NCBI RefSeq assembly: GCF_021869535.1
Contig: NW_026262701.1
Span: forward strand, 1,627,501 to 1,691,500
Source: Mytilus californianus
Taxonomy: Eukaryota > Mollusca > Bivalvia > Mytilida > Mytilidae
Direction of reading: 5' to 3'
Length of the DNA stretch: 64,000 bases
Positions 13,290 to 26,204 of this stretch are shown here, one piece after another. The notes under the pieces were generated by a model. The model searched no databases. It was not told where the DNA came from and saw only the letters and a program-made list of their open reading frames with translations. The number at the start of each line of letters is the position of its first letter. The first letter of the stretch is position 1. The translations under genes were made by a program, and so were the position numbers.

Positions 13290-13735
13290 GTCAGTTCAGG
13301 CCTGTTCATAATCCTATACCCATGTCACAGATTGTCAAAACATTCTTTCAAATCCTTTCCAATCACAATAATGTTGTCTAAATATAAAACTGCCATATAT
13401 GCAATGTCCAGATCTAAAGCTGTGAACCATTAATGATATTTAAAATTCCAGGGATTAGATATGCATCCTCCATAGTTCGGTCATTCAGTTTTCAATAATC
13501 TACACATAATATCCGTGTTTCATATTTTTTTCTGTAAAATAACAATTTGTGTAAATCAAGGAGTACACGATTCTCTATAATTCTATTTTATTCCAACTTA
13601 TCTATTTCTCTGCAAGTTGTTTCTCTTGAAGAATGACACTCCTCATGGGAGCTCTTTTATTTGTATCTCCTTTTCTTTGAAATCATGCATTCCAAAAAAT
13701 CTCCTTCCAGGTTTACCATCGCGTTCTGCCAATAT
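13290..13735 (-). pseudogene. Ty3/Gypsy retrotransposon reverse-transcriptase fragment
   Basis: The minus strand translates in pieces to typical Gypsy pol blocks: ILCVDY followed by KLNDRT and EDAYLIP, then, after an internal deletion, VLYLDNIIVIGKDLKECFDN. The YLDN replaces the family's catalytic YxDD. In-frame stops, such as TGA where the R of VDYRKLN is expected and another after ECFDNL, show it is dead. Family pol proteins exceed 1000 residues, so this is a small remnant. No LTRs were found. Confidence 0.75.
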
Positions 13736-14094
13736 TTATTTGTTATCTTAATCATGTTAATACTGTTTTAAAATTATCAGCTTTATTATCTCATAAAAGA
13801 TTTATACCTTGTTGGTGTATATCTTTCTTATATACATGATATATTTAGGCAATTGTTTTACTTCTTTTTTTAATTGATTATAATACTCAACTTGCAGGTT
13901 CTGTCTTTTGATTGGTAAGGTACCATACTTTGAGTTTTTGGAATCCACAGGTGTTCCATAGTTCTTAAAAATGTTGGGGGTTGTAGTTTATTATCATTTC
14001 ACATTATATAATTTTGCAATGAGTCTTGGCAATTTTCAATAGTATTCTACAGAATTCAATAACTGAAATTTTGACTAAGTAATATTGGGTGGCC

Positions 14095-14455
14095 AAAAAG
14101 ACCTTGAGGTATAGGGGGAGGGTTGAGATCTCACAAAACATGTTTAACCCCACCGCATTTTTGCGCCTGTCCCAAGTCAGGAGCCTCTGGCCTTTGTTAG
14201 TCTTGTATGTTTTTTAATTTTAGTTGATTTATATGTTTTGGAGTTTAGTATGACATCCATTTTCACTGAACAAGTACACATTTTTGTTTAGGGGCCAGCT
14301 GAAGCCCGCCAGATGAAGCCCGCCTCCGGGTGCGGGATTTTCTTATTGTGTTGAATACCCATTGGTGGCCTTGGGCTGTTTTCTGCTCTTCGGTCAGGTT
14401 GTTGTCTCTTTGACACATTCCCCATTTCAATTCTCAGTTTTCTTTTTTGGGTTAG
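14095..14455 (+). repeat. Second-type (R2) 3' tail
   Basis: Contains GGTTGAGATCTCAC, the CTGTCCCAAGTCAGGAGCCT core, CCGGGTGCGGGATTTTCT and GGTTGTTGTCTCTTTGACAC. The same tail follows a reverse-transcriptase remnant at 39600-40795 and, inverted, at 50030-51500. No coding part is present here. Confidence 0.8.
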
Positions 14456-14884
14456 ATGAACTGAACTTTTGCAATGCAACATGTACACAGGAAAATCCCA
14501 GGAATTAGAAGTCAAGAAAGGTCTAAACATGAAAAATTACAAATACTTCAAGTGTTTAGAAAAAATATGAGGTCATGAAATGGCTTCTTTTAATTCAACT
14601 ACAAAGAAACAAGAGTAAAGTAAAAAAATGTAAAAAATTCAAAATTAAGTTATTTTTACTGGAACATGTGGAATAACCTTCCATTGATTAATGTAGCAAA
14701 GACTGTTTTCTTTCAGTCATGAATAATAGCACTTTTTGGGTAAAGTTTCTACCCATGGATCTCTCTCTTTGCAGAACACCTGTAAAATGTTTGTACCAAG
14801 GTCTGATATATATATATAGATGCAAAAGATTGAATTAAACAGCTTTGGCCAAAATTATGTGATTATTTTTTTTCTTATTGGCAG

Positions 14885-17800
14885 TAGATTATGGCTATAA
14901 GAGTAGCTGTTATTGGAGCTGGTGCTGCAGGTCTGTGTGCTGTAAGACACCTTACTGCTCGACCAAATATTTTCCATACTGTGTGTTTTGATAAAAACTC
15001 ATCAGAAGGTGGGACATGGATATACACAGAGGAAACAGGCAGTGATAAATATGGTCTTCCTGTACAATCAAGCATGTATAAGAACTTGAGGTATATAAAA
15101 ACTTATATGTTATGGAATAATAACCTTCCTTTTTAGCAGAAATTTTATGTGGAATGAATAAAACAAACCTTCTTCTATAAGAGGATATTTGCCATTTATA
15201 CAAATCTGTTAAAAATTATATGATAAAAATCTAAATGAGGAATCTTTCCCATGTTTACCACTCTCTTCAACCATATTCTTTGTACATAAACACCAATCAA
15301 ACAAATGTGGATTCAAGATGCTGCAAAATGGAGACTTTTATATTTAATACCTTTTCTTTTTTCTAGTAATTATATCAGAAGAAGTTTTTTCCTATCAGTA
15401 CTTTATCTTACAATATTTTATATGAATTAAAAGCAATTGAGCAACACAATCAAACTCTTCAGTCTTTAGTCTATATATACTAAAAGCTTTAAAATCAATG
15501 TTTGGAAAATTTACTAGTTGAAGGCAGATGAATCAGGTTAGTCAATCAGTAACAATTCCACCGTTATACACTTATTTCTAGTCCTGCCTGTCGTGCCTGC
15601 TGTAGAACATCTGAAAAAAGTCACAGTAGTCAAATTAACTAGTAAATTTTGAGTATTTTGTTGTTGATATGAAAATTGCATGAATTTTAGGACTTTAATT
15701 TTAGTCAAATTCTCACAGAAGAAATGAATGTTCAACTTAAAGATGGCTGTAACTGTTATGATTATTCAGTAGGTTTAATTGAAAAATAAAGAGATGTGAT
15801 ATGATTTCCAAGGATGTGGAATAAACATTTATTAACACAAAAGGTTAACACATTGGTCAGAAAACAACTTTCATATATATTTTCAGAACAAATCTTCCAA
15901 AAGAAGTAATGGCATTTCCAGGTTTTCCATTCAGGACCTCTCTTCCTTCATTTATAAAACATGATGATGTTTTAGAATACCTCCAAGAATATACAAAACA
16001 TTATGATCTCCACAAGTGTATAAAGGTACCGGTATATATATATATTTATTTCTATTGAGCACTGATAGCAATTGTAAATCCGCCTCAAATAAACTATGTG
16101 CAATTGGCAACAAATCTAAAAAATAGACAAAAATGTTCTCAGAGTAATGTTATTAGCTATCTTATGTCACAGGACACATGTTTTTATACGACCGCAAAAT
16201 TTTTTTTTGGATCGTATAATGGTATGATGTCGTCGTCCGAAGACACATTGGTTTCCGGACAATAACTTTAGTTTAAGTGAATGGATCTTTATGAAATTTT
16301 TTAAGAAGGTTCAATACCACAAAAGGAAGGTTGGGATTGATTTTGGGGATGATGGTCCCAACCGTTTAGGAATTAGGGGCCCAAAACAAGCATTTTTCTA
16401 GTTTCAGGATAATAACTTGTGTATAAGTATTTTGATTGCTCTGAAATTGTACCACAATGTTTAATACCACAAGTAGAAGGTTGGGATTCATTTTAGGGGT
16501 TATGGGGCCAACAGTTTAGGAATTAAGGGCCTAAAAAAAAGCATTTTTCTAGTTTCCAGACAATAACTTATGTGTAAGTGTATGGATCTCTCTGACATTG
16601 TACTACAATGTTACATATAACAAAGGGAAGGCTGGGATTGAGTTTGGGGTTAATTGCCCCAAACATGTAGGAATTAGGGGCCAAAAAAGGGCCAAAAACA
16701 AGCATTTTACTAGTTTCCAGACAATAACTTGTGTGTAAGTGTATGGATCTCTCTGAAATTGTACTACAAGGTTCCATGCTACAAAGGAAAGGCTGGGATT
16801 GAGTTTTGGGGTTATTGCTCCAAGAGGGGGGATTTTTTTTCCAATTTTTATACGCCCGTCAAATTTTTGACGGGACCTATTATGTTATACAAATGTCCGG
16901 CGTCCGTCCGTCTGTCCGTCCGTCTGTCTGTCCGTCTGTCTGTCCAGCGTAAACATGTCGCACCGTAACTTGAGAATGACTTATCCAAATTTCATGAAAC
17001 TTAACATAGTTGTTTCTTATGATGGTCAAACGATCTGTATACTTTTTGGTGAAAATAAGATTAAAACTTTTTGAGTTACAGGACTTAGTAACTAAAACAG
17101 GTGTGTGTTTTTTTTCACATGTCGCGCCGTATCTCAAAAACAATTTATGATTATTGCTTAAAACTTTACACACTTCTTAGTTATATTAATCTTAAGATCT
17201 GTATACTTTTTGATGATGATTCAAAATTTTATTTTTGAGTTATTGAGTATTTTGTTAAAAAGGGGGAGGGGTTTTTCACATGTCGCGCCGTATCTCAAAA
17301 ACAGTTTATGATTATTGCTTAAAACTTTACACACTTCTTAGTTATATTAACCTTAAGATCTGTATACTTTTTGGTTTTGATTCAAAATTTTATTTTTGAG
17401 TTATTGAGTATTTTGTAAAAAAAGGGGGAGGGGTTTTTCACATGTCGCGCCATATCTCAAAAATGATTTATGATTATTTCTTAAAATTTTACACACTTCT
17501 TAGTTATATTAATCTAAAGATCTGTATACTTTTTGGTTTTGATTCAAAATTTTATTTTTGAGATATTGATTTTTTTTTAAAAGGGGTGTTTTCACATGTC
17601 GCGCCGTATCTCAAAAATGATTTATGATTATTGCTTAAAATTTTACACACTTCTTAGTTATATTAATCTAAAGATCTGTATACTTTTTGGTTTTGATTCA
17701 AAATTTTATTTTATAGATATTGAGTTTTTTTGTAAAAAAAAAAAGGGGGTTTTCGCATGTAACGCCGTATGTCAGAAACTATTTATGCTTATTGCATAAA

Positions 17801-20800
17801 AATTCACACACAAGACGACGGGCGTATCATGCGCTCATGGCGCAGCTGTTTATTTTTAAGGGATTCATATTTTTTTTTCAAAATTTTTAAAATTTAGAAT
17901 TTTTGAAAAGTTTCAAGAAGAAATCTTCAATTGCACAGTATTGCGCAATGGATTTATAAGATCTTTGACCACATTTATTTTGTGTCAGAAACCTATATTA
18001 TGTCAAAAATTTGATTACAATCCAAATTCAGACAGTATCAAGCTTGAATATTGTGTCCAAATTTGCCCCCACTGTTCAGGGTTCGACCTCTGCGGTCGTA
18101 TCAGGCTGCGCTCAGCTAAGCATTTTATTTGTAGTATAGATTACATTTAGGTAAATAAAACCTTTATGGGGATGGCTTCATATATATCAGTTTTCCAAAA
18201 CAGAATTTGTTTTACTACTATTGAGATTAAAAAAACAAAACATAGCGCCTTGAGCACAACGGTGTGCACATCCTATCCATGAACATTTCAAGAAATTTAT
18301 CAATGAAATATATACTCAGATATTCTGGGTACGAAATGATATGCATGTGTATGAATGAAAATAACATTGTATAAATTTGGTGCATCTTAAGCACTTTAAC
18401 ATTCTTAAGAAAAATACATAAATTGTACACAGTGCATGAATCAAGTTTCAGTTCTAAAAAATGATAACATTGTTAAAGTGATATATGAAATTGTTGTTAA
18501 CTTCCTCTGTTACCATGGTTATGGACAAAAGAAGATATTGCCAATTTAAAGTATTACTTTTTTAAATGCTTAATACAAGGCAATGTTTAAGTTTTAGCTG
18601 CCACTGCGAAATGAATGCAATCTTTACCCTTCAGTGCTCACAAGAATCTTGATTTACAGTCGAACCTCGTTGTGTCGAAGTCTAAGGGACCAGACCAAAG
18701 TATTCAAATCATCCGAGGTTCGACTCATCCGAGGTCGAGTGTGTCGTCATAAATTTGGAATGCATGAAATACGGTATAAGATTTATGTAAACTAGATACA
18801 AGGAACAGTGTGCCTTTTTTCGATATGACACTTTATGATTGTGTATTAAATCTCCATTTTTGGTCCTTCGTAATAATTAAACACACAAGTACAGATACAA
18901 ATCATGCACAAATAAAATCAATAGTCTACACAAATATTTACAAAGGTCAGTCACTATAAATTATGAAATCATTCGCGGAAGGAAATAAGTTCTGAACGGT
19001 CTCTAATGAGGTCGTCTGCTTTACATTAAATTATCATGAATTGATCATAATTGTCTTAATCCTTTTATTTATTGTAATTGATGAGTTTTAAATCTAACGA
19101 TTCGATTCATTTAAAAATTACTTCGACTCATCCGAGTTTTCGACACAACCGAGTTTGACACAACGAGGTTCGACTGTATATTATTGTGTGTTTTTGAAAG
19201 CAGATAAATTCATCATAGATACAAGGATTACAATTTTGTACACCAGTGTACAGCTCAGGTAATCTATTCCTTGGGTAGAACATCCTTATTACTTTGAAAA
19301 ATTTCAAAGTTTTGTTAACAGTTAATTTATAATTATGACCATATCAATGATAATTCATGTCAACACAGAAGTGCTGACAACTGGACTAGATTGTGGAACT
19401 AATAACTTGACCCATCTATATGAAGTTGGTTCTGACATTATGGCTCAAAAGACAGAATCTTTACTCTTGGACCTGTCATGTGAATGTGAATTCTGTTATC
19501 TTGGGTCAATAGAGTGGTATTGGGCACTGATAAATTGGCTCAATACTGTGGATATGTTATTGATAATATCGCTCACTAGAGTGAATTAGAGTACTATTAT
19601 ATTGACTCAATAAAGTGAACGTGTGTGTGTGTGGAACTGTTTTCTTGGCTCAATTTAGTGGATAATGGTGTCTTGTTACAATAGAGTGGATGTGGATACT
19701 GATATCTTGAAATAGTAGAGTGGATGCGAGTACTGATACCTTGAAATAGTAGAGTGGATGCGAGTACTGATATCTTGAAATAGTAGAGTGGATGCAAGTA
19801 CTGATATCTTGAAATAGTAGAGTGGATGTGGGTACTGATATCTTGAAATAGAAGAGTGTATGCGAGTACTGATATCTTGAAATAGTAAAGTGGATGTGAG
19901 TTCTGATATCTTGACATAGTAGAGTGGATGCGAGTACTGATATCTTGAAATAGTAGAGTGTATGCGAGTACTGATATCTTAAAATAGTAGAGTGGATGCG
20001 AGTTCTGATATCTTGAAATAGTAGAGTGGATGCGAGTACTGATATCTTGAAATAGTAGAGTGGACGCGAGTACTGATATCTTAAAATAAAAAAATGGATG
20101 TTAGTACTAATAACTGAACTCAATAGAGTGAATGCGAGATATGATATCTTAACTCAATAGAGTGGATGCGAGTACTGATATCTTTACTCAATAGAGTGGA
20201 TGTGAGTACTGATATCTTTACTCAATAGAGTGGATGTGAGTACTGATATCTTAACTCAATAGAGTGGATGTGAGTACTGATATCTTAACTCAATAGAGTG
20301 GATGCGAGTACTGATATCTTGACTCAATAGAGTGGATGTGGGTACTGATATCTTAACTCAATATAGTGGATGTGAGTACTGATATCTTAACTCAATAGAG
20401 TGGATGTGAGTACTGATATCTTAACTCAATAGAGTGGATGTAAGTACTGATATCTTGACTCAATAGAGCGGATGTGGGTACTGATATCTTGACTCAATAG
20501 AGTGGATGTGGGTACTGATATCTTGAATCAATAGAGCTGATGTGAGTACTGATATCTTGACTCAATAGAGTGGATGTGGGTACTGATATCTTGACTCAAT
20601 AGAGTGGATGTGAGTACTGATATCTTAACTCAATAGAGTGAATGTTTGTACTGATATCTTGACTCAATAGAGCAGATGTGGGTACTGATATCTTAACTCA
20701 ATAGAGCGGATGTGGGTACTGATATCTTGACTAAATAAAGTGGATGTGGGTACTGATATCTTAACTCAATAGAGTAGATGTGGGTACTGATAACTTGACT

Positions 20801-23800
20801 CAATAGAGTGGATGTGAGTACTGATATCTTGACTCAATAGAGTGGATGCGAGTTCTATTATCTTAACTGTATTGGTAAGGATTATTGATTTCTTGACTCA
20901 ATAAAATGGATGTGGGTACTGATATCTTGGCCTAAAAAAGCGGAAAGGGTTACAGTTATTATAGTTTAAAAGAGTGGATGTACTGATATTTTGGCTCAAC
21001 AAAGTATATGGGTACTGATATGTTAGCTCAATAAAGTGAATGTTGATATATATATCTTGTCCAAATACGGCAGAAGTGGGTACTGGTATCTTGACTAAAA
21101 AGAGTGGATGTGGTATTGATATCTTGGCTCACTACAGTGTTGGGTACTGACACCTTTGATCAATAGAGTAGATGTGGGTTTTGGTTTGTTTGTCCAAAAG
21201 AATTTCTGTTGATAGTGATATCTTACCTCAATATATAAAAGTCAATGAGGATAACTGATGTCTTGGTTCAAACTACTGATATAAAAGTCAATGAGAATTT
21301 CAAACTACTGGTACCTTGACACATAAGATTGATTGCTGGTACTGGTATCTTGGCGTTAAAGAGTTGATGGGGATACTGATATCTTGAATAAGTGGAGTGG
21401 ATGAGGGTAGCTGATATCTTACCTAAAAAGAGTGGTTGTTGCCTTTAATAGTAGGTACTAATATTCTTCGAAATTATACATAATTTGGTGAAAATATTGT
21501 ATATATGAATTCAATGATCCTAGTATCTATGATGAGTATATACATGCATATGGTCCTCACAGATTTCAACTTACTTACTTGTTCTTCAGAAGGTGTAACT
21601 TTCAAAAAGAAGTTATAAAAGTGAAAATGTTGCTGTTCCTTAATACTTCACTATAAAAAAAATATCTAAAGAACTTGAATTGTGTTTTATGAATCATAAA
21701 ATTCGAATTCCTTGTTGCTTATATTTCATGTAAACTTAGCAAATGTTTTTATATAAATAAAATTGTTATTATTGAATTTGAAATATTACTTATTTTATTT
21801 AGTTTGAGACTTTGGTACAACATATCCGTCCAGAGATTCATGGTGACAAAACACAATGGCATGTGTCATACAGTAATGTAGGACAAAGAGATGAAACAAA
21901 AACAGATATATTTGATGTTGTTATGGTTTGTAATGGGTAAATTTAATTATCTAAATTAACAGCATGTCAATGCATGTTGTATATATAGGGAATCTCTCAC
22001 TAGGTTACTAATGTGTGATCATCTTAATGTCTGGGTCCTATCTGAGAGCTGAAGGGATTCTAGGCTTTGATCCCCAACTGGTTAAAGTAATTTTTTTTAG
22101 ATGTGTATTTGATGGCTCTTCAACTAGCATACTGTATTTAGTAATAAGAGCTGGTTCTACATAGTTGAAAGTATGAAGAACTTGTCAGGATGTGTTGTCA
22201 TGTCTTCCTCTAGAATGTTACAATTTGAGCTACACTGTCAAAAATAGTAAAAGTAAGCTCTACCTTTATCATGTTTAAAGTTAAATTAGATGTATTATGT
22301 TCAAGTAAATGCATTCATATGTTAATTGAACTCACATGTAAAATTAAATCAGCTCAGAAAATGTGTTCTTACATGTAATTGAAAACATTCTATTATTGAG
22401 TATTAAATATTAATATTTTTAAACAGCTGTGTGGCCATCTATCAATCTATTATCAAAATGCACAAAAGCTAAAGAGTTCATGAAACTAGAATACAATTTT
22501 AGAATTGGTGAAAGAAAGCTCCCTTCTAATTTTGAAAATATGTAATTTGATTTTTATACGCCCGTTTACGAGACGTTTTATGGTATACAGTTGTGCGTCC
22601 GTCCGTCTGTCAACATGTCAGACAATAACTCAAAAACGCTTCAACCAATTTGAATGAAACTTTCGATTTTTATAAATTTCAGATTTTACGTTTCCGAGTT
22701 ATGAGGTTTTATTCATTAAAAAAGGGGGCATTTTCCAGTTTTCGGACAATAACTCAAAAATGCTTTAAGCAGTTTTCATGAAACTTTGATGAATTATTTA
22801 TATCTATCAAAGTGATCTCCCTTTCGATTTATATAAATTTTAGATTTTACGTTTCCAAGTTATGGGGTTTTATTCATTAAAAAAAGGGGATTTTCCAGTT
22901 TTTGGACAATAACTCAAAAATACTTTGAGCAGTTTTCATGAAACTTTAACTGGTTTATATCTATTAAAATAACCTCCCTTTAGTTTTTATAAATTTCTGA
23001 TATGACATTGAGGAGTTATGGAACATTATTCTTTGAAAAAGCGACTGGCGTATCATGTGTTCATGGCGCAGCTCTTTATTCACATATTGAATACTAATCC
23101 AAATATGGTAAGATTGATTTACTTGAAACTGAACACCATTTTTGGGATGGTTAATGGGAGCTACTTGTTTTATTTTTAAAGTTTTCCAATTGGTCATTCC
23201 CGAGTTGTGGACTTTAACCATCACACTTTAGACAACTTGTCCCATGATTTATACTTAGTATACTTGGATCAAATTACTTCAAACTTTATACACTTTATAA
23301 GGTTGCTAATGCTTATAAAGGTAAGCTCCCTTTCAATTTTGAAAATTCTCTAGGATTGTCATTTGAAAGATACGAGGCATTCACCATCAGCATGATCAGA
23401 TTTGAGACAATTTTTTACATGTCATGCACTTGCTCGAGTATAAATAAACCAATTAACATCATACTTAACACTTTGTTTGGATTGAAGAATGTTTTTCTAC
23501 ATGGCCATTTTACTTACTTCTTCAATATTTCATTTTATTGAGTATATATGAACAGATTAAGATTCATTGTACTTACTCACCAGGAGGAGATACTGCATGA
23601 CAATATTTTGAATATAATTTGTTTCAATACACTATGTTTTTTGATGATTATTTATACAGTGTACAACAGATCACCATTAAGTTGATGTTCACTTATATAA
23701 TTTTGTATTCATGTGAAGGGATATCTATTTACTGAGACAGGGTAGATAATCATCTGATTATAAATTATAAAACCAGTGTTTATCATGTTTATTGTATATT

Positions 23801-25688
23801 TTCCAGGCATTATGAAGTACCACTTTATCCAAAAATTCCTGGTCTAGACGACTTTGAAGGGGAGGTAATCCACAGTCATTGTTATAGACATCCTGAACAG
23901 TTTACTGGTAAAAGAGTTGTCTGCCTTGGTGCTGCTGCGTCCGGACAGGATATTGCTGTTGATGTGTCTTCTTGTGCTAAATATGTAAGATAATTGACAT
24001 CAAACTTGACCTAGTTGACATCCCTTAATTAAAAAAAATGATAATAAAAGGCACTGTAGCTTATTATTGTAAATTCAGAAATTATTGTGTGCATTTATTA
24101 TTGCAATTTTTCAAGAATGTACAAAAATGTGAGTTTTATTATTGAGATTTCGAGTGCATATAGGTCTATATTTCAGTTATCAGAATGCAAGTTCTTATTA
24201 TTGCAATACTCACCCAGTCACATTATACGCATTTATGAAAACCTCACAATTATTTTCTGAATTTACAGTAGTTAAATTGGCTTTTTCTACTGTGACTTAA
24301 CTGTAAGTGTTCCCTCCAACTATTGCAGCACGTTTAAAATTCTGACAAAACTGGTCAGACATTTTAACCAACTGCTGTAGTAAACCAGTCGAAGTCATCA
24401 AAGTGCAAGGTGACAGATTAAGTATACTTACAATCCTACAAGACTTTAATTCTGCTTCATTGTTATTATCAAAATTTAGTTAAAAATTTCTACACATATT
24501 GCTATTGTAAAGGGTCATTCGAAAAGTAACCCTGTTTGTTGATCTGTCTGCCAATGTACCTTGTAAGGGCACTCCCCCGAAACGTCTGGACAGATATTAA
24601 TGAATCTATTTACAGTTATAGAACACTACCTAATAATATAATCATCTTCAATTTTGGTTTGATCAGCTCTTTAATGTTTGTATAAGATTTGGATTTTCAA
24701 ATATTTTGGCCTCGAGCATCATGCACATGTCAAAATGCACATCTGGTGTAGTAAAATTTGTACTGTTAACGTTATCCAAATATGTTAAAGGGGAGATAAT
24801 TAAATTTATTTACTTCAATATACCAATGTATTGCAGGGTGGGGGACATCCTTTTGTGACTTCACTCACACTTCTAGTTTTACTGGGAAATTATGATATTT
24901 TATCTTAACCAATTTAATAAAAAAAAAAATGTTAACAACTGTTTTTATGTCAGCATGAGTTAAACTTAAATCTTGATGACAACAGTGTGTATAATTTTAG
25001 GTTTGTCTGAGAAAGTATTGATATAATTGACTATAGTCTTATAACTTATATTTTTCAGTTATATATGAGTCACAATAAAGCAGTGTTACAGACAGTGTTA
25101 CCAGATAATGTAGAACAAAAACCTGGTATTAAACAACTCAAAAAACATTCTGTCATATTTAAAGATGATAGTGAAGTGGACATTGATGTTTTACTTCTGT
25201 GTACTGGCTATCTATATAACTTTCCCTTCCTTTCAGAGGACATAGGTTTACAAGTAGAGGATGAGAGAATATGGCCTCTTTATAAACATGTGATACACAC
25301 ACACTATCCTTCACTGTCTTTCATAGGTATATTAAAGACAATTTGTCCATTCCCAGCCTTTGATATGCAGGTTCGCTTTGTAATAGCAGGAATTGATGGC
25401 TCTATGCCGCTTCCATCTGAAGAAGAGATGAAAAAGGACATTGATAAGGATTTCAAACTGAGACTGTCAGAAGGACTTCCTGTTAGATATGCTCATAATA
25501 TGGGTCCAAGACAGTGGCGTTATAATGATGGACTTGCTGAAATGGCCAAAATTAAACCACTTCCTCAAGTGGTTGAAATGCTGTATGATTATGTGCATGA
25601 AACTCGTGTGAAAGATATTGCTGGTTACAAATCTGTAAACTATAGTATTGAAGGAGACAGTGATATGTTTAAGGTTGTCGAAACATAA
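14885..25688 (+). CDS. Flavin-containing monooxygenase, five coding exons
   Basis: FMOs use FAD, NADPH and O2 to oxygenate soft nucleophiles (N or S) in small molecules. Coding exons: 14885-15090 (ATG at 14891), 15887-16025, 21803-21936, 23807-23984, 25059-25688; GT/AG sites and phases agree, giving 426 residues. An in-frame TAG sits two codons before the ATG, and a pyrimidine-rich AG at 14884 implies an upstream non-coding exon. GAGAAG (residues 9-14) is the FAD Rossmann loop; NLRTNLPKEVMAFPGFPF spans exons 1-2; FEGEVIHSHCYR (174-185) is the FMO signature FxGxxxHxxxY; GAAASG (199-204) is the NADPH loop; CTGY (265-268) is the FATGY-like motif. The length fits the short senecionine N-oxygenase/FMO GS-OX type, without the C-terminal membrane tail of vertebrate FMOs. 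No breaks seen. The substrate cannot be told from sequence. Confidence 0.95.
16183..18133. mobile_element. Element E2 (TACGACCGCA ends) in FMO intron 2, interrupted by E3
   Basis: The left end reads TTTTTATACGACCGCAAAA and the right end CTGCGGTCGTATCA...GCATTTTATTTG, so the ends can pair through TACGACCGCA. Between them are imperfect ~160-bp units with GACAATAACTTGTGTGTAAG and GGTTCCATACCACAAAGG-like blocks. No protein is encoded. A second element occupies 16848-17855. The same family is far more abundant at 26599-31108. Confidence 0.75.
16848..17855. mobile_element. Element E3 (ATACGCCCGTC ends) nested in E2
   Basis: The left end TTTTTATACGCCCGTC with a small hairpin (GTCAAATTTTTGAC) is followed by (GTCCGTCT)n and then five units starting with CATGTCGCGCCGTAT-like blocks at 17117, 17279, 17440, 17596 and 17755, a period of about 156-162 bp. 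The right end GACGGGCGTATCATGCGCTC pairs with the left end. The whole copy sits within E2. No coding capacity. Confidence 0.8.
18225..18655 (+). repeat. Dispersed repeat also found at 36130-36440
   Basis: Shares CATGAACATTTC...AAATTTATCAATGAAATATA, and a later block TTCAGTGCT(C/T)ACAAG, with 36130-36440 in the same order. It is non-coding as far as I can see; the element type is unknown. Confidence 0.6.
18657..19176. mobile_element. 520-bp MITE with TA target duplication
   Basis: The ends CAGTCGAACCTCGTTGTGTC and GACACAACGAGGTTCGACTG are inverted matches, and TA flanks both sides (18655-18656 and 19177-19178). Sub-terminal copies of CATCCGAG with TTCGACT extend the terminal structure. TA duplication and length point to a Tc1/mariner- or pogo-related non-autonomous element. 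It is in FMO intron 2. Confidence 0.85.
19500..21430 (+). repeat. ~34-bp minisatellite array in FMO intron 2
   Basis: Units read like ATAGAGTGGATGTGAGTACT followed by GATATCTT and a linker. Two blocks differ by linker: GAAATAGTAGAG at about 19680-20090 and AACTCAATAGAG at about 20110-20880. Units grow divergent from 20880 to 21430. Long minus-strand open frames over the array only reflect a period that avoids stops. The array makes up about a third of the 5.8-kb intron. Confidence 0.9.
22553..23085. mobile_element. Short E3-family copy in FMO intron 3
   Basis: Starts TTTTTATACGCCCGTTTACG with the (GTCCGTCC) run, has about two to three units containing GACAATAACTCAAAAATGC, and ends GACTGGCGTATCATG...GCGCAGCTCTTTATT. 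The end motifs match E3 at 16848-17855 but the core differs in sequence, so it is a different subfamily with the same ends. Confidence 0.75.
24510..24765 (+). repeat. Retroelement tail-like fragment in FMO intron 4
   Basis: The motif GGCCTCGAGCATCATG...AAAATGCACATCTGGTG resembles a tail I associate with bivalve retroelements. No coding part is attached and no boundaries are clear. Confidence 0.4.
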
Positions 25689-25808
25689 ACTTAGTGTGCA
25701 ACTTATATATACAATGTGTAAACAAGTGTGCAATATTTAGATATATATTTATATAAAATGTGTAAACTCCAGTATTGGTAAATCTCATTTGCTGTCCTTC
25801 AAAATGAA

Positions 25809-25814
25809 ATTAAA
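25809..25814 (+). promoter_or_regulatory. Possible FMO polyadenylation signal
   Basis: ATTAAA lies about 120 bases after the FMO stop codon. It is the first plausible variant hexamer I noticed downstream. Confidence 0.35.
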
Positions 25815-25829
25815 AAGTTTTAACAGGAG

Positions 25830-26200
25830 ATTGAGTTTGTTTGCCCTGTTTACTATAGTTACATGTAGTTTTCAAGATAATAGGCAAAAGAGAATGTAAT
25901 GGGGAAAATTATGATTTAGTGACATTAACTCCTGTAAAGATTTTACCATTGAATTCAGCATTGTTTACTTATTTGTAGATAATATTTGCTGTTTAAAGTT
26001 TCTTTCTATCTATTACAGTTTTAAAATAATACACAAAAATGCCCCAAAAAATGGTAAAAATCAGTAAGGAGCTACAGCCCCAATAAGGAGTCTTATCATT
26101 AATTTCCGTCATTTGATTTAATTTGTAGATTTACTCTTTCTGATTAATTTAACCATTTGAAGTGTCTATTCATTTATTAATTAGCTTTATTTCCAAACTT
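25830..26200. other. Spacer after the FMO gene
   Basis: AT-rich sequence with no supported gene; some may be FMO 3' untranslated region. Confidence 0.5.
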
Positions 26201-26204
26201 GTTT

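Noticed and set aside
16880-17173. 97-codon minus-strand frame with GQTDGQTDGRTDGRT
   Set aside because: Translation of the GTCCGTCT run at the E3 left end.
19597-20123. Minus-strand open frames of 106 and 157 codons with YYFKISVLASTLLFQ repeats
   Set aside because: They follow the 34-bp minisatellite exactly, lie in an FMO intron and have no start context or domain.
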